Of a DNA stretch of 64,000 nucleotides, positions 43,438 through 56,379 are shown one piece after another. The notes below the pieces were generated by a model. That model made no database searches, was not told where the DNA came from, and worked only from the letters and a program-made list of their open reading frames with translations. Positions within the stretch are counted from its first letter, which is position 1. Each line of letters starts with the position of its first letter. This DNA comes from Datura wrightii (lineage: Eukaryota > Streptophyta > Magnoliopsida > Solanales > Solanaceae): assembly GCA_035772735.1 (NCBI GenBank), contig JASDFA010000010.1, forward strand, positions 95,128,001 through 95,192,000. Direction: 5' to 3'. Position numbers and translations under genes: made by a program.

Positions 43438-45768
43438 TGACATGACCCAAACATAAACTCAAATCATAACATGGGACAAGGAGCCCCGAGAGACTCCACG
43501 TTGATCCATGGCATAAACATTCATCTAACTTCATATCATCAAACAAAATACTTAACATATTAACATATCGGAAGCATAAACATAACATAGCATAGCATGA
43601 TAATCAGTATGGACTAAATATATAACAACAGAGTACTCCATATAGTCTGAAAGACTCTAATCAAAACTGATGGATTGATGGGACAATATCCCTAACTAAC
43701 TCGGCAACTGAAATTTAAAAGAAAACATCAATGTCTGAGCCGAATGGTTCTTGGGGAATGAGGACTGTCCAATAAAATGCATGTGAAACTCCGTAACAAG
43801 CTAATGACGATGCTGGATCTGAAGGTCGGAACCTGTATCATAAAACGATACATCATAGAGTATGCGGTAGTACATGAAATGTACTGAGTATGGAAGGTAA
43901 GTAAAATGGACATTATAAAATACATAAAAACTCATAAATGATCACAAGAGAAGGACATCATGCTCATATCATAAATATCATAAGATAACATAAGGCTCAA
44001 GGTTTTCAAATCATTCCTAAACCATTCATTATAGTAATCATAAGAAAAACTTTACCAAATCATCACTTAAGCAAATAACATAACATAATAATGCATAACA
44101 TATGTGGAACAATAGGACGACTCGTCATAACCGACACCAACATGGTAGAGCCTTACATAATGCCCAAACTATCTCACTTAAGTGGGCAGAGTCACCACTG
44201 GCTTGCCAGGTGAGGGACATGCATTAAGTGATATCACAAAAGAGGGTATCATTATCATTGTAATGTATCATTATAAACTGATGGTGGCACGTGGTGATGA
44301 GACACCATCGTAGTCCTTTGAACGCCGGGGCTGCTCAGTGCTAGACACGACTCCCAAAAACAAGCACATTAGGCTCATGTGTAAATCAATAACATCATTC
44401 ATTAAGATTCATGGCTAAATAAACATTTATCATTCATTGATCCCCATTAAAACATGATCAGCCATGAATCAAAGGCCCTTCAATCGGCCAACATCAATAA
44501 ATCGATAAATCATGAGATCCACTTCATAAATCATAAATCATTCTTCAACATGTGGTAGTTGTCCAATACTTTACCATGCTTTACAATACTCAATTCATTT
44601 AAAAACATGCTTATAAACATGGGTAACTTGAAAACATGTTTTTCATCATCATCAATTTATAATATTTCCACATTCATCATAAACTTTGACTTTCATGAAC
44701 TTTTCATAAATGGAAAATTTTATTTATAAAACTTGAAACATAATTTTTAATGAAAAATAACATAAAACATGTCCATAATTCGTAATTCAGTAATAGTTAC
44801 TCAATTAGATCAAACCCATGTAGAGAAATCGAATTTTCATGCATTGGGTAAAAATTCCATAGATTTTTTATAGGAATTTCAAGAATTCCAAAGAGATTGG
44901 GCATGGGTGTGAAAGGATTCACCCATTCATAATCCTACATACCTTGGAAAAATCAAATCTCACCACACCTTGAAAGCCCAATGAAAATTGATGAAGAAAA
45001 ACCTTTAAGACAAGCTTGATCACCTTCTCAATTTTCTAACTTTTCATGCATGAGAATGAATAGGCTAGGAGGCTTAACCTATCTTAATACATTCAGAAAA
45101 TAACTTCAAACGACATAGTTTAGGACCTTATAGTGTAGGAATTACGAAAATACCCTTAATGAAAAACCCTGAAAAATCTGAATTGGAGAACTAACGAGCA
45201 CACTAACGGGTCGTTGGAGGATACCATGACTCTTGGTATCCGTCCGTCATCTGCACTACCAAAATCTCTAATCTCAGTTTCGGTCCCAAGACTCGACAGG
45301 ACGAGTTGTCCTATCAAACGTTGGATCATTTTTTTGTCCTTTGCTTCCTCCTTTAGTTCTTCTTCAAGCCTCCAACGAGTCTCACCACGACTCGTTATTT
45401 AAACCAACGAGTCGTGGTTTCCTGTCGTTGGTCTACTGGAAACCATAACTATTTCCATTCCACGACTGGTGACCATGACCCATTACTTCTCACGATGGGT
45501 CATGGGATGACCTATTACTTTCCCTTAAGCTGAGGTCCAGTACACACCATGGCTCCAAATGGCAACTCGTTGTAACAAACAATGAGTCGTCACTTCGATC
45601 ATTTTTTCCACTGTCACCACGCCTAGTCCTTCCTATGAATGCTTCCCATGTGTCGTTGGTTGGATCAATGATCTGTTGGGTCGTCCATCCTGTGGAATTT
45701 TTCCTAGTTTTCAACCAACCTCCATAGTAAATCCCGAGTCAAATCTTAGGCACTTCCGGGGTATTACA
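43438..45768 (-). repeat. 3' LTR of copy F
   Basis: On the minus strand it runs from TGTAATACCCC (45768) to the damaged end GGGTCATGTCA (43438). The U3 array of CpG palindromes lies at 45180-45700, with ACGACTCGT at 45387-45395 and ACGAGTCGT at 45407-45415. The middle (43950-44800) is AT-rich with many 'cataa' runs and no coding potential. Confidence 0.85.
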
Positions 45769-46011
45769 ACATCTCCCACTTAGGAACATTAATCCCCGAA
45801 TGTTGGAAACAAACATAAAACAAAGATATGTAATCATTACACTCAAATACTGATCATTTAAATCGAAAACTAACAGAATGACTATCTCCCATTCAAACCA
45901 CATAGCTGAACTGATTTCATGATTCACATGGACATCCATATACATAAAAGAAACTTGATTGCATGAACTGAACATTAAAACTAAATAGAGTTTTTGGGCA
46001 AAACTGATACC
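45769..46011 (-). promoter_or_regulatory. PPT and 3' UTR of copy F
   Basis: Minus strand CTAAGTGGGAGATGT directly precedes the LTR. Beyond it is a decayed pre-PPT inverted repeat, AACATT on the left (45785-45790) and CGAATGTT on the right. The remainder is non-coding. Confidence 0.7.
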
Positions 46012-47600
46012 TCAAGTTCGAACTAAGCCCGTAGAAAATAAATGTGGATATTTAGCCATCATATCCGCTTCGGCCTCCCACATGGCTCCTTCAACATGTT
46101 GATTCCTCCATAACACTTTAACTGAAGCTACTTCCTTGTTCCTTTGCCTTTGAACCTGACGATCCAATATTTCCACCGAAACCTCCTCATAGCTAAGGCT
46201 GTCATTTACCCCCACACTGTCCATTGGGACAACTAGGGCTGGATCCCCTAACACTTCTTCAAGAGCGATACATAAAACACAGGATGCATTGAAGATAACT
46301 CTGGGGAAACTGTAATTCATATGCCACCTTGCCAACTCTTCTCATAATCCCGTAGGGGCCACCATAGCAGGGACTATGTCTCCCTTTCTTTCACAACCGC
46401 ATCACTCCCTTCATGGGAGATACCTTTAGAAATACCCAATCATCCACCTCAAACTCTAATTGTCTCCTTCTCACGTCGGCATAGGACTTTTGGCGACTCT
46501 GAGCAGTTTTTAGCCTGTCCCTTATCAACTGAACCTTCTCCATTGCCTCATGAACCAAATCTGGTCTGTTCATTGCCGCCTTACAAGACTTAAACCACCC
46601 AATGGGTGATCTATATCTCCTCCCATAGAGAGCCTCGAACGGCACCACCAGGATACTGGAGGGATAACTGTTATTCTAAGTAAACTCGATCAGGGGAAAG
46701 TTATCATCCCAACCACCTTTGAAGTCAATCATGCATGCCCTCAACATATCCTCGACGGTCTAAATTGTCCGCTCTGCTTGACCATCCATTTGTGGGTGGA
46801 ATGTTGTGCTGGGTTTAACCAGTTTACCAAGCCCATTTTGAAATGACCTCCAAAACAGAGAGGTAAATTGAGTACCTCTGTATGAAATGACAGATAAGGG
46901 AACCCCATGCAATCGAACTAGTTCCCGAAAATAAAGTTTTTCATAATCCTCTACCAAATCCATGGTCTTAACTGGTATAAAATGTGCAGCCTTGGTCAAC
47001 CTATATACCACGACCCAAATGGAGTCATATTGTCGGCGAGTACGATGTAAACCCGTGATGAAATCCATATTAATCTCTTCCCACTTCCAAGTAGGAATGC
47101 TGATATCTTGAACCACGCCTCCCAGCCTTTGATGCTCAACCTTTACTTACTAACAGTTCGGGCACTTGGCTACGAATTCTGCAATATCCTTCTTCATGCC
47201 ATTCCACGAATAGATTTCCTGTAAGTCACGATACATCTTGGTGGAACTTGGGTGGATAGAATACCTTAATCCATGAGCCTTGTGCAATATCCAACTCCTC
47301 AAATCATCAACATCTAGAATACATAAGTGACCCTGGTACCGAAGCACACTATCTCCCCCTTGTGAGAAGACCTCCACCTTCTGACTTTGAACGACTTTCT
47401 TCAACTTTACTAAAATCGGGTCCTCATCTTGTCTAGATTTCACATCAGTGAACAAGGACGATGCTGACCCATTCTGAAAAACAACACCGCCATTGGTCGA
47501 GTCAACCAACCTAACTCCCAACATTGCGAGTCGATGCACATCTTTCACTAGCTCCTTCTTCCCCTCATCCACATGAGACAACTCTTCTTAGAGAGCCTAC
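46012..47600 (-). pseudogene. Integrase and chromodomain of copy F, broken
   Basis: The zinc domain LRYSIHPSSTKMYRDLQEIYSW then CPNC is in a 143-codon open stretch (47581-47150). The core (47116-46760) reads VVYRLTKAAHF and ISYRGTQF, so the first two catalytic Asp are both Tyr, while GQAERT keeps the Glu. Then PFEALYGRRYRSPIGWF, VFLKVSPMKGVMRL, and the chromodomain VQRQRNKEVASVKVLWRNQHVEG, WEAEADMMAKYPHLF (46240-46030). Five or more stops. Confidence 0.82.
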
Positions 47601-48960
47601 TAAGTGTGTCTGCTACTACATTAGCCTTACCTGAATTGTAAGGGACACTAATATCATAGTCCATGAGAAGCTCCAACCACCTCCTTTGCCGAAGATTGAG
47701 ATCTTTCTATGTGAACACATATTATAAGCTCTTGTAGTTTGTAAACATATCCATGTGAACCCCATACAAATAATGTCGCCATATCTTCAAGGAGAATACC
47801 ACCGCGGCCAATTCAAGATTATGGGTCGGGTAAATCTTCTTATGAACTTTCAGCTGTGTAGAGGCATATGCTATAACTTTCTCGTGATGCATCAAAAAAC
47901 ACCGCAGTCTGATCCTTAAAGCATCACAATACACCACAAACCCATTGGTACCCTCCGGTAGAGTTAACACTAGTTTTAAGGTAAGTCGTGTCTTCAACTC
48001 TTGGAAGCTCTTCTCACAAGCCTCCGTCCATTGGAATTTCACCTTCTTCTGGGTCAATTCAGTTAAAGCTACTGTAAAAGATGAGAAACCTTCAACAAAT
48101 CTCCAATAGTATCCATGTATACCCATGAAACTCCGAATATCTGAAGGATTCACCGGTCTAGGCCAATTCTTTACCACTTCTATTTTCGGAGAATCCACCT
48201 TTATGCCCACACTTGATACCACATTGCCCAAAAATGCTACGGAGTTCAACTAAAACTGGCACTTGCTGAATTTTGCATATAATTGGTGATCCTTGAGAGT
48301 CTGAAGCACTATTCTCAAATGAGCGACATGTTCCTTCTCGCTCTGAGAGTATATCAAGATGTCATCAATAAACACAATCACAAACATATCCATGTATGGC
48401 TTGAACACCCTGTTCATCAAGTCCGTAAAAGCTGCAGGAGCATTCATTACTCCAAAAGACATAACTACAAATTCATAATGATCGTACCGCATCCTGAAGG
48501 CTATCTGCGGGATATCACACTCCTGAACTATGAGCTGATCATACCCAGATCTGAGATATATCTTTGAGAAACACTTGGCACCCTAAAGCTGGTAAAATAA
48601 ATCATCAATCCTAGGTAGAGGATACCTGTTATTGATAGTGACTTTGTTCAATTGCCAATAATAAATGCACATACGAAGAGAACCATCCTTATTTTGGACG
48701 AAGAGAACTAGTGCACCCCATGGGGACTTTCTTGGTCAGATGAAACCCTTATCTAACAGATCCTTCAACTCTTTTAGTTCGGCTGGAGCCATTTTGTAAG
48801 GAGGGATAGATATAGGCTGCGTATTGGGAAGAAGGTAAACACCAAAATCAATTTCCCTCTCTAGAGGAACACTTGGAAAATCATCTGAAAATACTTCTGG
48901 GTACTCACACACTACTGGAACTGACTAAATAATTAGGGTCTCAGACTCAACGTCCTTAAC
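47601..48960 (-). pseudogene. Reverse transcriptase and RNase H of copy F, broken
   Basis: Minus strand from 48900: a degraded N-terminal RT with KMAPAELKELKDL and GAPVLFVQNKDGSLRM-like text. Then MSFGVMNAPAAF and the catalytic FIDDILIYS (FIDD at 48372-48361), then YAKFSKCQF with a stop where Trp is expected. The following stretch (48249-47722) carries FLGNVVSSVGI, ACEKSFQELKTRL, YCDALRIRL (RNase H Asp), THNLELAAVVFSLKIW and the DMFTNYKSL block, where the last RNase H Asp (TDHKSL) is Asn. Clearly a dead copy. Confidence 0.82.
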
Positions 48961-49154
48961 CCTAACTAGATGGTACATACAACCCTGGGCAATCATCCTC
49001 TTGGCATTAAGATAGGAAATAAAATGACCTACAGGCACGACCGAACTATCCTTCCACTCTAAGACTGCCCCCCCTCTCGAAAAGCGAAACTCCACCGCAC
49101 GGGTTCTACAATTAACAAAAGCATAACACGTATACAACCAATCCATGCCAAAAA
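48961..49154 (-). pseudogene. Protease of copy F, 3' part
   Basis: IFGMDWLYTCYAFVNCRTRAVEF then VVPVGHFISYLNAKRMI on the minus strand. This continues the protease from beyond C (58960 on), whose last text is MTDFDIIF. The five A at 49150-49154 are the target duplication of C. Confidence 0.75.
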
Positions 49155-51685
49155 TGTTATATCTCGTAGAATTTCCGACACCTAAATGACCTATTCGCAC
49201 GTTGGTTAAGCATATTTGAAATCCATACGTGCTTAAGAAAGGCCCGGGAAAAGATCGGACGAGAAACCTGTCGAACCATCACGGAAGGAGCCGAGGCAGA
49301 ACCCCTCCGCGATGGCAGCGTGTCACGGAGGTGAAGCCTCCGCGTTGGCTCCGTGACACGTTGGCCTTGTCCAGACCCAAGTATATAAAGCCCCACTTCG
49401 GTTTTAAATCATTAATCACCCATGTAATTTCCAGAAAATAGAGCAAACCAGCAGAAAGGGAAAAAGGAACGAAGAGATAATATAATTTTTGTCCAATTAT
49501 GCTGCTAAACGTTGTCCAAACTCAAATTAACCTCAGATACCGAGGTATTTAGCAGCAGAGAGCATTTCTACGAATTTAGTTTCGTGAAATACGGCCGACG
49601 AATCATCGAGCTACCGAGCTAAGGTAAGTGGAATTGCTCTAAATTAGTGTCTATGTGTTCCTAGCTGATAAGTGAATAGTTCTCCCTTCTGCACCTCTGA
49701 AAAATAGCGAGTTTTCGGCCGTCTTTCGATAAGCCTAAGTTTAGGCTATAAACTATATCGAAGCGACGTTGCTCTTTAAAATAAAGCTGTATTTAGTATT
49801 AATTGGCATATTTATGAATGCAGTTGGGAGAAAATAGTTGAAGTACCGGTCCAGCCTCGTCCGATAGACGGATAGTTCGAGGATAAGGTATGTAAAGTTA
49901 GTTTCCTCAGCAAGTTAAGTAATATCGGTACAATACAGTAATTTAAAGGCCAGTAGAATGTTCAGAAGTCATGTGTTGCGTTTATTACGAATGTTGGTAC
50001 GATATTAGAAGTATCGAGTTATAACTTGCGTGAAACTTACTAGTACGACGTAGACTTTAATACAAGAGTTAGAAACTGCACAGCATGCTCAGTATGTGAT
50101 GTAGTACGAAATGTTCGGATATTATTGTATCCAGTTGAAACCCCGCAAAGCGATACAATATCTGTAAGACATCTCAGAAATAGAATGATAAGTTAAAATA
50201 AAGTTAGAAAGCATATTAGGAATACTAAATCATGTTACTATAGAAACTCAGTATACAACATAGTTTTTTGCATAAACATTATATCTGGTTCAACATTAGC
50301 CCAGTACAGTCTGGCAGAAGACTATATTTATACATATATACTATTACCAGCCTCAGCATGTATTAAGTACGTACATATTACTATCACTAGTTGAGCATAT
50401 AGTATATACAATACTTTACCACCGTTAGGCTCAGTATGTGAGACATGCAGATAGTACTACTAGTTGAGACCATTGTATTGTTTGGGGCTGGATTACCTAG
50501 CATCCATGAGCGCCCCAGGGTTGATAGCTGTATCAACTCGTCCGCCAGAGGGCGAGGATACGTCGCTCTACGGAGTGGCATGCCGTCCCATAGGGACGAA
50601 GATGGGATGCCGGTTTTCCCCATATTGTGCCTTGGTCGGATTTTACACACCCCTGTCGAGCGGATACGCCCGGGTGTTGATTCAGGAGTCCTCCGGACTC
50701 AAATGCAGTTATAGTCAGGGGCTCAGCGAGCCCAAGTGCACACCCAGGGGACCGGCAGGATGCTTACGGGGTTTATAGGAGATGGGATGACCGGGGTAGG
50801 GATATAGATTCTTTGCTGGTTGTACCTCCCGGCTTATGGGGGCCGGGTAAGGTTTGTGTGTGTTATGTTATGTTATGATATGTTATACCGTGTTACAGTA
50901 GATACGAGTAGATCGACAGTAGAATGATAAATCCTCAGGTATGACTCCTACTCCTTCCAGTATAACTGAGAGAAGGTATGACTTACATTATCAGACAGTT
51001 AATCTATTTCTTCCTACTTCAGTTTCATCAGTTACATTGTTGTTTTCAGATTTCGCTTTCAGTTATTGCTTTACATACTCAGTACCAGTGGTACTGACGC
51101 CCGGTGGGGCGCTATATTACTTGCCTGCAGGTACTCATAGACGATCATGCGATACCACGTGATTTCTGTCAGCGATCGAGTATTCAGCTCCTGTAATCCG
51201 GAGACTAAATTCCAGAGGTGTATTTCATTTTCTTTTGTTGTATAGTATGGGTAGGTCGGGGCCCTGTCCCGATCATTTCTGTTGTTATTCTTAGAGGCTT
51301 GCAGTCTGTATATATTTCCCTGTGGTCAGATGAGCCGGTCGTGTGAGGCCGTGCATTTGGATAGCTGTTTAGCATTGTTGATTATGTTGGCCGTGTGGGG
51401 CCATAGTCTGATAATAGTGGTGACCTTGCCGGTCACGTAGTTATTCAGCATTTTATTGTTGAATAAGTTTCCTTATAGTTGTTTGTTTCTGGTTAGCTGT
51501 TATTACAGGCACAAGAGGCTATAGGCCAATGGGCCGGGGGCTGTGTTTACAGCCGTTATATAGCCCTTTGTTTCCAGAAATGTGAGTTAGAGCCAGCCAG
51601 GCACCAGATGTGCCCAGGCTCAGCAGTCTAGTAGTTCAGGTCGTAGTAGGGCACCAGGTGCCATTCATACCCCCGGGGTGTGATA
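49155..51685 (+). repeat. 5' LTR of copy C
   Basis: Starts TGTTATATC, ends GTGATA (GTGACA in the 3' LTR). TATA box TATATAAAG at 49382-49390. It lacks 41 bp at 51461/51462 that are present at 58690-58730 in the 3' LTR and in B, so this is a deletion after insertion. Confidence 0.9.
49276..49360 (+). promoter_or_regulatory. Double inverted repeat upstream of the TATA box in the C LTR
   Basis: CCATCACGGA (49276-49285) faces TCCGCGATGG (49306-49315) with one mismatch that is CpG-to-CpA; the 3' LTR copy (56500-56539) is perfect. Next, CGTGTCACGGAG (49319-49330) faces its exact complement (49349-49360), 22 bp from the TATA box. Confidence 0.75.
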
Positions 51686-51689
51686 AACT

Positions 51690-51705
51690 TGGTATCAGAG
51701 CAGGT
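51690..51705 (+). promoter_or_regulatory. Primer-binding site of copy C
   Basis: TGGTATCAGAGCAGGT, an exact iMet-type primer site four bases inside the 5' LTR. Confidence 0.9.
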
Positions 51706-52039
51706 CGTGTCCCAGGGAGTCTGCAAGCCATGCTAAGTAGAGTATTATCTATGGATGTGTTGTGCACCACATATTATAGGCAGGAGGCTGCGAGGCATGA
51801 TAGGATGGTTACCCTTCCTTCTGAGTCAGTCGTGCTTTAGTGCAGTACAGTATAGGGTGGAGTCTCTAAAAAACTTACCGTATTCTTTGATTATAGATAC
51901 AAAGGGAGATCAGCATTACCCTATTACAGGCAGAAGATCAGATATAGCAATAGAAGAAGGCATCAGCCAGTTACATGATAACTACGGTAGTAGGAGAAGG
52001 TCCTGAGACCTCCCAGCATGATACCTTTATCGGTACTAT
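51706..52039 (+). pseudogene. Leader and gag N-terminal stub of copy C
   Basis: The leader matches B and E. DQHYPITGRRSDIAIEEGISQLH (about 51909-51975) matches the first codons of the E gag (DQRHPATGRRLDTA). No further gag is seen, as in B. Confidence 0.65.
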
Positions 52040-54480
52040 CCCCAGTATACATTGATAACGTCAGAATAGGAAGTCAGGAGTGTAATATGCATATGAGTTG
52101 ATTTATTTATTAGCTATATAAGATCTGATTAAGATTACAGACAAGGTCAGGCCACCAGGTAAGTATAAGAAAGAGAGGGAAATGTAGGAATCCCAAATAC
52201 ATCTTTTTGGATATGGTACAGTTAAATGCTTTTATTTGTTGCAATAAGAAAAGGGCTATTCCTACCTCTTGATTTTGATGCCAATATAGTGAAGGGGCAT
52301 AAGACTTGAGATGGGGTTGCCAAATCCAGCGGTATATAAAGATGGGTTGATTGATCCTAGTAAGTATTAGAAAGTATAAAGAGCCCCTATGATTCCGTAA
52401 GTTGTGCAAACCCTTATGATAATAAGCCAGTAGAGAAAGTAAGACCGATAGCTTACCCGAAGCAGGGGTAAAAGACCTGTTAGTGACGAATGCCGGGTAA
52501 TTGTCAAGTTCGAGTCAGAAAAAGGCCAAGTCCGCCACGTATGTTAACAGATAGCAGGACATACCTGTAAGATTGTAGTTATGATCCGGTTGTGATATCG
52601 AAAAGGTGAGGGGTCATGTGAATCAGATAGGTCTGACTGCAAGTCAGGGGAAGTATGAACTGATATTGGACCAGCAATCTTGTTAACAATGAAGAGCAGG
52701 TACCTTGAACCCCAGAGTTCAGCTTAAGTAAGATGAGGGAAAGAAGCAGGAATGTCAAATCTTGTGGGGAAATTAGAATTACCCCCGGATTGATAAAATA
52801 TCGTATTAAGGATTAAGCCTCGGACTGACAGTAAGATTGCGGTTCAGAATACCGCAGTATGTCCGCTATGGAGGAGTTAAGAAATTACTGATAAAGCAAT
52901 TCTAATCTAGTGTAGCCTAGAGATAAGGCCCAACAGACAGTCATGGGCTCTCAATATATGCCTAGTAAGGCCACAAGATTCGAACGTTGACCCCACATCG
53001 CAAGAGTGGCGGAATTTCAAACAGCAGATAATAACTAAAATGTTTATGTTTGTTACTTTCAGAATGGGGTGACAATACAATGAAATGATAAGTCAGGGCA
53101 GGAGATATTATTAGGCCGTAGAAGCGGTGTATCATGTACGGCATAAGACTCAGCAGAGCATGTCAGAGATTATGTATTACCGCAGAATTCAGTACATATT
53201 GTACGTAGCTATTGATATACATATATATATACAGATAATAGATATGCTGTGAGTAGTTGCCTATAAGGGGTACAATCACAAATGCCGATTAGTAATAGAA
53301 AGCATGTACAAATTGCATTACAGGACCCCCCCCCCTTTACCAAAAAAAAAAATAAAAAAAAAGGGGAGAAGAAAGAAAGAAAAGGAGAGAAGAAAGGAGA
53401 AAGGGAAAGGAGAAGAGAAAGGACAGATTAAGTGTGAATTACGTATGAAGTCATAGAAACTATCTCAGTTTTCAGTTATTAGGTTAATAGACTTATGTGT
53501 TGTTGTCAGATCTAGGCTCTAGGATCTTATCAGAGTTAATGGCCTAAACCAGATGACTAGATGAGAAGGGCGCAGTTAGACGGTCTACCGACCAGCTGGC
53601 ACCTGCATTAGCAGGGAAGCATCCCTGAAGATCGGTAACAGTAGTGTATGTGCTAGAACCAGGATTAGAGGCCGAATAGGCAAATTTTAGAAATTAGCAA
53701 TACCAAAATTGTTCTAGTATGTTAAGTGGTCGTACGTCATTTTTTCAGCCTTCTAGGTGAGAGTCGGCCTTAACCAACCTAGCAGTTATTATGTGGAACA
53801 CCCCATAAGACAGCCGGCCATCCCAGTCAGAATACCCGTGGGTACACCAAGGAAGGGTCCACATCAGTAGTCAGTGACAGACTAGTACTTCAGCTGGTTC
53901 TCGTAAGATATTTAGATACAGAGCCCTAACAAAAGGCTAGTATTTACAGAATAGCTCATAAGACTGAGAATTCCCCAGAATAGCAGTATAAATCCAAGTG
54001 GATACACACAAGGCGTAAGAAATTGATAGTACCTTGCTAGCACAGTGTTTACTAAGACCAGGCGATTAGTAGACTCCCCGTGAAGACCCAGAGATTGATC
54101 GCCTGGGAGTAAGTTTGATTAAGCCCAGCCTTACAGTGGTTCAAGCAAAATAACAAAGCAATTAGATGTCCACAACTCTGCAGTCATGCATGAACTATAA
54201 GTACTCAAATAGAACAGTTAGAGCATTGTTAGACTACTACCATATTTGGGTCATTCAACCCGACTATTCAGTTATTTAAGGTTATGCAGCCAGATCATTA
54301 GAGGTCATGGTCAATATCAGGATCCTCTGATCAGATAAAGGCACAAGGTGCGCAGACGGTCGTTCAGGTTATCCCAGCAACAAGTAGCCTTAGCATGTGG
54401 CTGGAGGGCCAGATAAGCTCTAGCTACGCCTGTAAACTACCGGTCGATCTCTTCGGCAAGACAAGTCAGTATAACCGTCA
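52040..54480 (+). other. Unrecognised 2.4-kb core of copy C, shared with copy B
   Basis: No ORF of note and no recognised domain. It is colinear with 24420-26800 of B, although the two copies sit in different hosts and have clearly different LTRs. The right end ('ttatatgctgagctctctaagtatgaa') reads YAELSKYE, a worn form of RT YAKFSKCE, so the core is joined to pol inside RT. The origin is unknown. Confidence 0.6.
53325..53423. repeat. C run plus purine-rich low-complexity tract
   Basis: Eleven C (53325-53335) then, from 53342, over 80 bases of only A, G and one T (AAAAAAAATAAAAAAA, then GAAAGAAAG and AGGAGAAG units). The matching place in B (about 25743-25768) is a short 'cccctcgccaaaaaaggggg', so the tract expanded in C. 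Confidence 0.9.
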
Positions 54481-56114
54481 ATTATATGCTGAGCTCTCTA
54501 AGTATGAAAATGTTATATCAGCCAAGAAGAGCTAATGGAGCAACAACCGCTCTTAGCTATAGATCTATTAGAAGTGTGGTGTATGGGCAGCCCGAGCAAC
54601 GGGAGTTGGTCAGAAAGATACATCAATTGGTCAATTTAGCCGTTCGTGTAATAGAAATGAAGGACAACAGAGCGGTAATCGAGAACACCGCCGTGTCGTC
54701 ATTAGTCGTGAAAATAAAAAGAACGGTAGTATAAAAATTCTGACCTGGTTAGCAGGGGAAAACGCCAGGTTTTCAGGTAACAGAGGGTGGAGTGCTGCAT
54801 TGTAAAGGCCGTCTACATGTTCCAGATGTTTCAGGGCTCCACCAGCAGATTCTGAACGAGGTACATTACGTCCGTTATTCTCTTCACCCCGGTACGATAA
54901 AAATGTACCATGACATCAAAGAGAACTACTGGTGGTCAGATATGAGAAGAGGAATTGATGAATTTGTAGCCCAGTGTCCTAACTGGCAATAGGTGAAAGT
55001 AGAACATTAGAAACCAGGCGGGTTAACTCAGGACATAGCTGTGCCACTCTGGAAATGGGAACCGGTGAATATGGATTTTGTGGCAGGATTACCCCATGCC
55101 AGACACAGACATGACTCTATATGGGTAATAGTTGACAGATTGACTAAATCAGCTCATTCCTTGCCAGTTAGAACTACTTTCTAGGCTGGAGATTATGCAG
55201 AGTTGTATATTCGAGAGATAGTCAAATTGCATGTAATGCCAGTATCCGTTATTTCAGACAGAGGAGCGCAATTCACGGATAGGTTTTGGAAATTGTTTCA
55301 GAAGGGGCTGGGGACGTAGATTAATTTAAGCACAGCTTCCCACCCTCAGACAGAAGGGCAGGCTGAACGGACTATCCAAACGCTCGAAGATATGCTGCGA
55401 GCATGTGTACTAGACTTTGGGTGTAGCTAGGATGAGCATCTTTCGTTGATTGTATTTTCTTATAATAACAGTTACCATTCAGCTATTCAGATGGCGCCTT
55501 TCGAGGCATTATACGGGCGAAAATGCAGATCGCCGGTGGGCTGGTTTGAAGTGGGGGAATCAGCATTGGTTGGCCCAGACATTGTTCGACAGACATAGGA
55601 GAAGGTAAAGCTTATCCGAAGAATGCTTACTGACTGCACAGAGCCGCCAGAAATCATATTCAGATGTGCGGCGCAGAAAATTTGAGTTTGATGTGCATGA
55701 CTGGGTATTTCTAAAGTATCCCCAACGAAAGAGGTAATAAGGTCCGGCAAGAAAGATAAGCTCAGCCCGAGGTTTGTTGGGCCTTATCGGATTCGTCGAA
55801 GGACAGGCCGAGTAGCATATGAGTTGAATTTGCCTCCGGAATTAGAATCCGTTCATCCGGTCTTTCATGTATCTATGCTAAGGAAATGCATAGGAGATCC
55901 ATCCAGAGCAGTCCCAGTCGTGAATATCCAGGTTACGAAAAAGTTGGCCTATGAATAGGTTCCAATAACTATCTTAAACAGACAGATTCGCAGATTGAGG
56001 ACTAAAGATATTACGTCTATCAAGGTATTGAGGCACAACAGGAACCGAGAGGAGATGACTTGGGAAGCGGAGGAAGATATGAGGATCAGATATCCTCACC
56101 TATTCCAGGCCTAG
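54481..56114 (+). pseudogene. RNase H end, integrase and chromodomain of copy C, broken
   Basis: LYQPRRANGATTALS then GQPEQRELVRKIHQL (RNase H to integrase linker). Zinc domain VHYVRYSLHPGTIKMYHDIKENYWW, then CPNW where the last Cys is Trp. Core: VDRLTKSAH (Asp kept), ISDRGAQF (Asp kept), a stop in between, and GQAERT (Glu kept). MAPFEALYGRKCRSPVGWFEVGE, then frameshifted text near 55600-55740, then SPRFVGPYRIRRR, LESVHPVFHVSMLRKCIG, and the chromodomain IRRLRTKDITSIKVL, EEMTWEAEEDMRIRYPHLFQA (stop at 56112-56114). The catalytic triad is present but the frame has about eight stops. Confidence 0.83.
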
Positions 56115-56379
56115 TCAGCCGACAGGTATGTCCGTATTATTGCTTATGTAGTATCATATGGTTGTATATGTATAAGTGAGGAAAATTGATACGTAGCAAT
56201 CCAGTGAATCCCACAGTATTGTGTACAGTACCTGTATTGGACTTTTCTGCATTTCAGGTTTTTGCTATAGTCCATATTACAGGGGAAACTCTGCCGAAAT
56301 ATTTCTAGAAAGTAAGTTAAGTAGTCCTCCAGATAGCAGTGTACATTCGAGGACGAATGTTCTTAAGGGGGGGGGAGAA
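56115..56379 (+). promoter_or_regulatory. 3' UTR, pre-PPT hairpin and PPT of copy C
   Basis: The inverted repeat ACATTCG-AGGA-CGAATGT is perfect at 56343-56360. Then comes TCTTAA and the polypurine tract of nine or more G ending GGAGAA (to 56379), abutting the 3' LTR. Confidence 0.87.
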
